From positions 186,001 to 250,000 of the forward strand of contig NZ_JAJIRN010000007.1 in NCBI RefSeq assembly GCF_025717515.1: 64,000 bases of DNA, in the 5' to 3' direction. Below are positions 57,201 through 64,000 of this stretch, in pieces (position 1 is the first letter of the stretch; every line of letters starts with the position of its first letter). Both the position numbers and the translations under genes were made by a program. Source of the DNA: Roseateles oligotrophus (GTDB taxonomy: Bacteria > Pseudomonadota > Gammaproteobacteria > Burkholderiales > Burkholderiaceae_C). The notes under the pieces are model-generated. The model did not search any database, was not told the origin of the DNA, and saw only the letters and a list, made by a program, of their open reading frames with translations.

Positions 57201-58297
57201 TTATCGGCGCGTACCCAGGTAGCGCTTGCGCCAGAAGAAACCACCCAGGAAGATCGCGGTGAATCCCATCACACCCAAGGCGATCCAGACGCCGGTGGCG
57301 CGGTGAATCAGGGGCAGGGTGTCGAAATTCATGCCGAAGATGCCGGTGATCAGGTTCAGCGGCAGGAAGATTGCCGTCAGCACGGTCAGCGTCCGCATGA
57401 TGTTATTGGTGCGGTGGCCGAGTGCCGAGAAATGCATCTGCACCGCCGATTCCGACGAAGATTCCATCCTCCGCACATGGGTCAATACCCGCTCGATATG
57501 CTCCAGCACATCACGCGAGCGCACGCGCAGCAGCTCGCGCTCGCGCAGCGCGGCGCTGTCCTGCGTGGCCGGCCAGTCGTCCAGCACATCTATCCACTCC
57601 TGCATCGCACTGCGCTGGTCCTCGCAGGTGTCCTCTAACCTGTGCAGCGCGTCGCGCGATTCCAGCAGCAGCGGCCATTCGTGGAACTCACGCTGCGAGT
57701 CCATCAGCGCATGCTGCACGGTCTGCATTTGCCGCGTCAGCAAGCGGCGCAGGTCCAGATAGCTGTCCACCATATGGTTGACCATGCGCAGCATCAGCTC
57801 GGCCGAGCTATTGGGCAGGCGCGAACTGCCGCGCAGATCGCGGCCCTCGGTCAAGGCGCCGAGCTTTTGGGCAAAGTAGTCGCGCACCGCGCAATCGGTC
57901 GGATGCACGCTCAGCAGCACGCGGTCAAACACCGCGAAACCGACCGGACTGGTGTCGATCGCGCGCAGCGCTTGTTGCGCACTGGCCAGCGTGCCATGCT
58001 GATCATCTACAAATAACTCCTCGCTGCCCGGCTTGGCCGCCAGCCGCCGGAAAATCAGCATGTCGTACCACGACGTGTAGTCGAAATGCGAAGGCAACTG
58101 GTTGTTGATCAGGTCGGCGACATGAAGGTCAACCAGTTGGCCGCAGCCCCATCGTTGCAGGCCGAGTTGCGCGTCCAAATAGTGCAGCTCGAACTCGCGC
58201 CGACCATAGGTCAGCCACAAATAGCCTTCTGCCGGCAGATCGGCCGGCAACTGCCCCAGTTCGGTGAACTGATCGCCGCGAATGTGGAAAAACCGCA

Positions 58298-58298
<1 letters not shown>
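57201..58298 (-). CDS. CorA/ZntB-family divalent cation transporter
   Basis: 365 aa. A long soluble N-terminal part with helical funnel text (LTRQMQTVQHALMDSQREFHEW), then two C-terminal helices TVLTAIFLPLNLITGIFGMNF (GMN signature) and WIALGVMGFTAIFLGGFFW with a basic end. It forms a pentameric Mg, Co or Zn channel. The ATG overlaps the hemB stop (ATGA), so it is made from the hemB transcript. Whether Mg (CorA) or Zn (ZntB) is carried is undecided. Confidence 0.88.
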
Positions 58299-59413
<1,115 letters not shown>

Positions 59414-59424
59414 TTAATATTCAC

Positions 59425-59540
59425 ACCGGATGATAGCCGCAAGGTGGTCGTCCCCTGCTTTTCCTCCCTGAGCAGGAGCCTTTGCGTGATGACAGCGAAA
59501 AGGCTTTCTCGCCCCGGCTCGATAGCCGGGGCTTTTTTTT
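59425..59540 (+). ncRNA. Candidate small RNA or leader in the hemB-hemJ gap
   Basis: In the 329-bp divergent gap there is a promoter-like ttgacg (59387-59392) with a tta/taat-rich -10 zone (about 59412-59420). Next come structured sequence and a strong terminator at 59511-59540. Two internal hairpins can form: ctcc-ctgagca-ggag and gccttt...aaaggc, the first exposing a pyrimidine-rich cctccct. No convincing coding frame. It could be a free sRNA or an attenuator for hemJ, which starts 103 bp after the T-run. The 5' end is a guess. Confidence 0.5.
59511..59540 (+). terminator. Strong intrinsic terminator in the hemB-hemJ gap
   Basis: gccccggct-cgat-agccggggc followed by T8: 9-bp GC-rich stem. 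It does not end any known gene on the plus strand, which is why an RNA gene is suspected upstream. A direct repeat gcccgctttt x2 follows (59541-59560). Confidence 0.9.
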
Positions 59541-59643
59541 GCCCGCTTTTGCCCGCTTTTGCCGGTTTCACTTCATTTGCAAACAAGGGTCTCGGAGCGC
59601 GGCCTTCTCTGTGCCGTCGCCGCCGCGCCCGCATAATGCCCAG

Positions 59644-60066
59644 ATGCTCTGGATCAAAGCCTTTCACATCGTTTTCGTCGCCAGTTGGTTCGCCGGCTTG
59701 TTTTATATGCCGCGAATCTTCGTCAATCTGGCCATGGTGCCCCAGGAGAGTCACGCCGAACGCGAGCGTCTGCTGCTGATGGCACACAAGCTCTACCGTT
59801 TCATGAGCTTGCTGATGATTCCGGCGCTTGGCCTGGGTTTGTGGCTGTGGCTGGACAACTTCGGCGGCTTCAATCGCGGCTGGCTGCACCTGAAGCTCGC
59901 CCTTGTCGTCGGCGTGATCGGTTACCACCATTTCTGCAAAAGCATATTGCGCAACTTCGAGTTGCTGGCAAACCGGCGCAGCCACCGATGGTTCCGCATC
60001 TTCAATGAGATGTCTGTTTTGCTGTTCGCTGCCATCGTGATCTTGGTGGTGGTCAAGCCCTTCTAG
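59644..60066 (+). CDS. hemJ: Protoporphyrinogen IX oxidase HemJ / CopD-family membrane protein
   Basis: 140 aa from the ATG at 59644. Four membrane helices; MLWIKAFHIVFVASWFAGLFYMPR contains the conserved His (H8), and GWLHLKLALV the conserved Lys (K84) of HemJ. HemJ oxidises protoporphyrinogen IX in haem synthesis and binds haem b. The divergent hemB gene supports the assignment over a copper-type CopD protein. Confidence 0.87.
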   Translation: MLWIKAFHIVFVASWFAGLFYMPRIFVNLAMVPQESHAERERLLLMAHKLYRFMSLLMIPALGLGLWLWLDNFGGFNRGWLHLKLALVVGVIGYHHFCKSILRNFELLANRRSHRWFRIFNEMSVLLFAAIVILVVVKPF

Positions 60067-60077
60067 ACGATCAGTTC

Positions 60078-61181
60078 ATGACGCGCCGGCAGAGTTCCGC
60101 CACCTGGTTGCTGCTGGCCTATGCCTGCTTGATCGTCTATGCGAGCTTGTATCCGTTTGGGCCATGGGTCTTGCCGCCGGCTGTGCCGCTGGATAGCTTG
60201 TGGCGCCTGCCCTGGCCTAAATATTTCGGGGCCTTCGATCAGCAGTTGAATTTGATCGGCTACATGCCGATTGGCCTGCTGGGTTTTGCGGCCGGCATGC
60301 GCAGTGGCTTGGGGCTAGGCTGGGCCATCGCGCTTGGCCTGCTGCCGGCGCCCTTGCTTTCCTATGTGCTGGAGACGGTGCAGTTTTTTTTGCCTTCGCG
60401 CGTGCCCTCGCTGGCGGATTGGCTGCTTAACTCGCTTGGCGCCTGGGTCGGACTCATTCTGGGCCTGGTCCTGCACGCGTTTGGCGGCCTGCGGCGCTGG
60501 CATGATTTGCGCGAGTATTGGTTTCAGCCGCACAGCGCAGCCGCCTTGGCGCTGCTGGCACTTTGGCCGATTGGCCTATTGTTTCCGACCTCGGTGCCAC
60601 TTGGGCTTGGCCGTTGGCTGCCGCATTTGCAGGAAACCGCCGTCGAGTTGCTGGACAACACACCCTGGGCGCTGCAATGGGCAGATGACTGGCTAGACGC
60701 CGCGCGCGCCTTGCCGCCGGGCCTGGAGGCGATTGCAATTGCGCTGGGGCTGTTGGCGCCTTGCTTGCTGGCGCTGTCGGTCGCGCTGCCGGGCAGGCGC
60801 CGGGGCGGTCTGGTGCTGGTGCTTGCCGCATTAGGTGTCTTGGTCACTGCACTGTCGACCGGGCTGAATTTCGGTCCACACAACGCCTGGGGCTGGTTGA
60901 CGCTGGCAACTTGGCCGGGCTTGGTCTTGGGTCTGATGCTTGGTTTGCTGGCAACGTTTTTGCCGCGCTTGGTTTGCGCCGGCTTGGGCTTGCTGGTGCT
61001 GAGCGCGCTGATTGCTCTGGTCAGCCAAACGCCGGCCGACCCCTATCTGGTGCAGCGCTTGCAGACTTGGGAGCAGGGGCGTTTCATCAATCTCTATGGG
61101 CTGGCGGAGTGGATTGGCTGGGTGTGGCCATTTGCGGCGGTGGCCTGTCTGCTCAACTTAATGGCCAGGCGCAAGCTCTGA
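60078..61181 (+). CDS. VanZ-like family membrane protein
   Basis: 367 aa, about ten hydrophobic segments. The N-terminal third is VanZ-like: LLAYACLIVYASLYPFGPW, NLIGYMPIGLLGFAAG, YVLETVQFFLPSRVPSLADWLLNSLGAWVG (the E-x-x-Q-x-F..R..xxxDxxxNxxG signature). The C-terminal part is extra hydrophobic sequence of no clear type. The function of VanZ proteins outside teicoplanin resistance is unknown. It starts 11 bp after hemJ. Confidence 0.82.
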   Translation: MTRRQSSATWLLLAYACLIVYASLYPFGPWVLPPAVPLDSLWRLPWPKYFGAFDQQLNLIGYMPIGLLGFAAGMRSGLGLGWAIALGLLPAPLLSYVLETVQFFLPSRVPSLADWLLNSLGAWVGLILGLVLHAFGGLRRWHDLREYWFQPHSAAALALLALWPIGLLFPTSVPLGLGRWLPHLQETAVELLDNTPWALQWADDWLDAARALPPGLEAIAIALGLLAPCLLALSVALPGRRRGGLVLVLAALGVLVTALSTGLNFGPHNAWGWLTLATWPGLVLGLMLGLLATFLPRLVCAGLGLLVLSALIALVSQTPADPYLVQRLQTWEQGRFINLYGLAEWIGWVWPFAAVACLLNLMARRKL

Positions 61182-61208
61182 AATGCCGGCCCTCCCTACA
61201 ATGGGGGC

Positions 61209-61535
61209 ATGAGTTATTTTGAACGCCACATCTTCTTCTGCTTGAATGAGCGCGAGAGCGGCAAAAACAGCTGCGCTCAACATGACGCCCAAGCAGGTTT
61301 CGATCACTGTAAATCCAGGGTTCGCGAGTTGGGCTTGGCCGATGTCGGCGGGGTGCGGGTCAACAAGGCCGGTTGCCTGCATCGCTGCGCCGGCGGGCCG
61401 GTGGCTGTGGTCTACCCGGATGCGATCTGGTACAGCTATGTCGACAACAGCGACATCGATGAAATCGTCGACAAACATTTGAAAAATGGCCAGGTCGTGG
61501 AGCGCCTGGTCTTGCCCGATGACGTGGGTCTGTAG
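61209..61535 (+). CDS. Thioredoxin-like 2Fe-2S ferredoxin
   Basis: 108 aa. HIFFCLNERESGKNSCAQHDA and VRVNKAGCLHRCAGGPVAVVYPDAIWYSYV give the four cysteines (C..C and C..C) of the (2Fe-2S) thioredoxin-fold ferredoxins related to NuoE. Role: small electron carrier, partner unknown. The same gene order (ferredoxin, small hydrolase, dacC, D-amino-acid aminotransferase) is, as I recall, common in Burkholderiales. Confidence 0.88.
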   Translation: MSYFERHIFFCLNERESGKNSCAQHDAQAGFDHCKSRVRELGLADVGGVRVNKAGCLHRCAGGPVAVVYPDAIWYSYVDNSDIDEIVDKHLKNGQVVERLVLPDDVGL

Positions 61536-61538
61536 ACG

Positions 61539-62174
61539 ATGAATTCTCAAACCGAGAAGCGGCTGATCGCCGGCCCTGCCGGCTTGATCGAAGTTGCGAT
61601 CGACACGCCGCCCGACTCTTTTGAAGGCCGACTGCGCGGCATGGCCCTGGTTTGCCACCCCAACCCGACCCAGGGCGGCACCATGGACAACAAGGTGGTG
61701 CAGACCCTGGCCCGTGCCTTTGTCCAGTTAGGTTACCGCTCGGTGCGCTTTAATTTTCGCGGCATCGGCAAGTCCGAAGGCGGCTGGGATGCAGGCCAGG
61801 GCGAGATTGAAGATGCTTTGGCCGTGCTGGCCGCTTTGCGAGACCCTGGCGAAACTTTTGTGCTGGCAGGGTTTTCCTTTGGTGCTTTTATTACCTCGCA
61901 AGCCGCGAGGCGCTTGCCCGAAGGACTTGCGGCCGAGCGCTTGGTGCTGGTCGGCCCGGCGACCAGCCGATTCGATACCGCGCCGGTGCCCGCCGAAACG
62001 TTGGTGATACACGGTGAGGTCGACGATGTGGTGCCGCTTGCCTCGGTGCTCGACTGGGCGCGGCCACAAGCGCTCCCGGTTGTCGTCGTGCCAGGTGTCG
62101 GGCATTTTTTCCATGGCCAGTTGCCGCTGCTCAAAAACATCATTGTGCGCAATTGGCAGACTTTGCAGATTTGA
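61539..62174 (+). CDS. Alpha/beta hydrolase, YsgA/CC3-like small serine hydrolase
   Basis: 211 aa. CHPNPTQGGTMDNKVVQTLARAF, RFNFRGIGKSEGGWD, nucleophile in LAGFSFGAFITS (Ser of GFSFG), Asp in IHGEVDDVVPL and His in VPGVGHFFHGQL. This is the compact hydrolase type with an HPxPxxGG opening. Substrate unknown. It starts 3 bp after the ferredoxin gene. Confidence 0.87.
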   Translation: MNSQTEKRLIAGPAGLIEVAIDTPPDSFEGRLRGMALVCHPNPTQGGTMDNKVVQTLARAFVQLGYRSVRFNFRGIGKSEGGWDAGQGEIEDALAVLAALRDPGETFVLAGFSFGAFITSQAARRLPEGLAAERLVLVGPATSRFDTAPVPAETLVIHGEVDDVVPLASVLDWARPQALPVVVVPGVGHFFHGQLPLLKNIIVRNWQTLQI

Positions 62175-62203
62175 TTCTTCCCCCTGGTGTTCGAGACCCC
62201 CTG

Positions 62204-63352
62204 ATGAAACGATTGATTGTCTTTGTGCTGGCCGCTGCCGGCGCGTTTTCTGTTCACGCTCAGGCGCCTCAACCGCCCGAGGTTGCCGCCCGCAGCTTCT
62301 TGCTGCTGGACATGACGGCCAACAAGGTCTTGACCGAGCGCGATGCCGACACCCCTAACGACCCGGCCTCACTGACCAAGCTGATGACCGCCTATGTGGT
62401 GTTCGGCGCGCTGCGCGACAAACGCCTGACGCTGGACCAGACCCTGACGATCTCCAAGCGAGCCTGGGATGAGCGCAAGGGCGATCCGTCTTTTATGTTC
62501 ATCGACACGACGATGACGCCCAAGGTGGATGAGTTGCTGCGCGGCATGATCATCCAGTCCGGCAATGATGCGTCGGTCGCCTTGGCCGAAGGTGTGGGTG
62601 GCACGGTGGAGCAATTCGTGGCGATGATGAATCGCCAGGCGCAGGCCTGGGGCTTGAAGAATACCGAGTTCAAGAACGTCACCGGCATGACCGAACCGGG
62701 ACATCGCAGCAGTGCACGCGATCTGTCCGTCATCGGCTCCAACCTGATTCGTGACTTCCCCGAGTTTTATGCCTATTACTCGCAGCGCGACTTCACCTTC
62801 AACAAGATTCGCCAAGACAACCGCAATCTGCTGCTGCGCCGCGACCCCAGCGTCGACGGCATGAAGACCGGCTATACCGAGGCGGCCGGCTACTGCCTGG
62901 TGGCCAGTGCGCAGCGTGAATTCCCCAATGGCAAGCGCCGTTTGCTGAGTGTGGTGATGGGTACGGCCTCCAAGGAAGCCCGCGCCAGCGAAAGCCAGAA
63001 GCTGCTGAACTGGGGCTATTCGGCCTTCGACGCGGTGCGTTTATTTGACAACGGCCAGGCGATCAATACCGTGCCGGTGTGGAAAGGTGCTGTCCCAGAA
63101 GCGAAGCTGGGTGCGAGCGGACCGGTGTTTGTGGCGGTGCCACGCGGTGAAGGCGGCAAGTTGCAGACCAAGGTCGAGCGCACCGACCCGCTGGTCGCGC
63201 CGCTGACCAAGGGTCAGCGTGTTGGAACGCTGAAGGTCACCACGGCGACCGGTGCTGCCGTGGCCGAGGTGCCCTTGGTGGTGCAAGAGGCGGTGCCCAT
63301 GGCGGGGATTTTTGGCCGCGCTTGGGATGCGATCCGACTCTGGATCAAGTGA
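62204..63352 (+). CDS. dacC: D-alanyl-D-alanine carboxypeptidase (PBP5/6 type)
   Basis: 382 aa from the ATG at 62204. Signal peptide (MKRLIVFVLAAAGAFSVHAQ), then the serine peptidase S11 motifs: S57-x-x-K60 in PASLTKLM, S119-G-N121 in QSGNDAS and K222-T-G in GMKTGYTE. The PBP5 C-terminal beta domain and a final amphipathic helix (GIFGRAWDAIRLWIK) for membrane attachment follow. It trims pentapeptides of peptidoglycan in the periplasm. PBP5 (dacA) versus PBP6 (dacC) cannot be told apart by eye. Confidence 0.93.
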   Translation: MKRLIVFVLAAAGAFSVHAQAPQPPEVAARSFLLLDMTANKVLTERDADTPNDPASLTKLMTAYVVFGALRDKRLTLDQTLTISKRAWDERKGDPSFMFIDTTMTPKVDELLRGMIIQSGNDASVALAEGVGGTVEQFVAMMNRQAQAWGLKNTEFKNVTGMTEPGHRSSARDLSVIGSNLIRDFPEFYAYYSQRDFTFNKIRQDNRNLLLRRDPSVDGMKTGYTEAAGYCLVASAQREFPNGKRRLLSVVMGTASKEARASESQKLLNWGYSAFDAVRLFDNGQAINTVPVWKGAVPEAKLGASGPVFVAVPRGEGGKLQTKVERTDPLVAPLTKGQRVGTLKVTTATGAAVAEVPLVVQEAVPMAGIFGRAWDAIRLWIK

Positions 63353-63401
63353 GCAAACAGGGCGGCGCGGAACCAAGCTTTGGGCGGATCAGGAGAGCAG
63401 C

Positions 63402-64000
63402 ATGAATAACGCATTACCCGATGTCTTTTGCTATTTGAACGGTGAGTACACGCCCTTGGCGGAGGCCAAGATCTCGGTGATGGACCGGGGTTTCATCTTT
63501 GGTGATGGCGTTTATGAAATGCTGCCGGTCTATGACCGGCTGTTGTTTCGTTTCGAGAGTCATATGGACCGCTTCGAGCGCAGCATGGCCAAGCTGCGCA
63601 TTGCCAGCCCGCTGTTGCGTGCCGAGTGGTTGGACATTGCCCGCAAGCTGGTGTCCAAGGTGGAGGCCGATGATCAATGGGTATATTGCCAAGTGACACG
63701 AGGCGTGGCGCCGCGCAACCATGTAATGCCGAGCCATATCAAGCCGACCTTGTTCGCCTACAGCATCCCGGCCAAGCCAATCTCGGCGGACGAGCGCCAT
63801 CACGGCGTGGCTTGTATCAGCGCACGCGACTTCCGCTGGGAGCGCGGCGACATCAAGAGCACTTCGCTGCTCGGCAATGTGCTGGCGCGGCAGATTTCGG
63901 CCGATCAAGGTGTGGCCGAGACCATTCTTCTGCGCGATGGCTTCCTGACCGAGGCTTCGTCCTCCAATGTCTGGATCGTCAAGGAAGGCGCCTTGCTGGG
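63402..64000 (+). CDS. dat: D-amino-acid aminotransferase (PLP, class IV), cut by window edge
   Basis: The first 199 codons are present; the start ATG at 63402 has AGGAG 6 nt upstream. Class IV aminotransferase text: YLNGEYTPLAEAKISVMDRGFIFGDGVYEMLPVY, then VYCQVTRGVAPRNHVMP, PLP Lys K152 in RGDIKSTSLLGNV and LTEASSSNVWIV. The QVTRG..RNH pattern and the neighbouring dacC favour D-amino-acid (D-alanine) transaminase over branched-chain IlvE. The C-terminal third lies outside the window. Confidence 0.88.
   Translation, partial: MNNALPDVFCYLNGEYTPLAEAKISVMDRGFIFGDGVYEMLPVYDRLLFRFESHMDRFERSMAKLRIASPLLRAEWLDIARKLVSKVEADDQWVYCQVTRGVAPRNHVMPSHIKPTLFAYSIPAKPISADERHHGVACISARDFRWERGDIKSTSLLGNVLARQISADQGVAETILLRDGFLTEASSSNVWIVKEGALL

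Noticed and set aside
59541-59560. Direct repeat gcccgctttt x2 as a CRISPR or satellite repeat
   Set aside because: Only two copies without spacers, directly after a terminator; probably a local duplication.

Overview
The window is a chromosomal stretch of a GC-rich betaproteobacterium, most probably a Burkholderiales member of the Roseateles/Paucibacter/Rubrivivax type. This rests on the housekeeping blocks (ruvAB, phoH-ybeY, hemB, a porin of the Burkholderiales type, DUF1840, the ferredoxin-hydrolase-dacC-dat string) and on codon use. No rRNA, tRNA, CRISPR array or intact insertion sequence was seen. The first and last genes are cut by the window edges.

Layout. (1) 1-12188, all on the minus strand: a galactan/galactose locus reading dgoD, dgoK, dgoA, GH35 beta-galactosidase, SMP-30 lactonase, araF, araG, araH, GH53 endo-galactanase, SDR sugar dehydrogenase and a LysR regulator (partial). 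Together they can cut beta-1,4-galactan outside the cytoplasm, import the sugar through an AraFGH-type ABC importer and degrade it by the oxidative De Ley-Doudoroff route to pyruvate and glyceraldehyde-3-phosphate. (2) 12335-24606: a signalling block with three sensor histidine kinases (one CHASE-type, two TPR-GAF types), an alpha/beta hydrolase, a truncated haemoglobin with its own ferredoxin-type reductase, and the frameshifted start of a third TPR-type protein. (3) About 24600-29735: a foreign, visibly lower-GC strip. It has an IS110 transposase relic and genes each preceded by a GTTAGGS core site, which I read as a decayed integron cassette array without an integrase (DUF2306 membrane protein, unknown 156-aa protein, methyltransferase, two GNAT acetyltransferases, a PPOX-type flavoprotein). 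(4) 29786-31305: an ECF sigma factor between two tiny CPxC membrane proteins, plus a SirB2-like protein. (5) 31659-36314: small accessory enzymes and a LysR regulator. (6) 36335-40841: NAD-linked formate dehydrogenase (fdsA and a NuoE-NuoF fusion fdsB). (7) 40923-45726: hydratase, PaaH-type dehydrogenase, IclR regulator and beta-ketoadipyl-CoA thiolase, the lower end of aromatic/dicarboxylate degradation. (8) 46038-50509: HD-GYP and GGDEF-EAL proteins for cyclic-di-GMP, DUF1840, histidine phosphatase. (9) 50695-64000: porin, ruvAB, a NarXL-type two-component pair, phoH-ybeY, CorA/ZntB transporter, hemB, a probable small RNA, hemJ, VanZ-like protein, ferredoxin, hydrolase, dacC and the start of a D-amino-acid aminotransferase.

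The points most worth following up are the integrase-less cassette array with its broken edges (25336-29732), the sigma factor between two CPxC mini-membrane proteins (30285-31305), the orphan TPR-kinase family with a relic copy (15902-24606), the haemoglobin/reductase pair (23006-24377), and the probable terminator-ended RNA in the hemB-hemJ gap (about 59425-59540).
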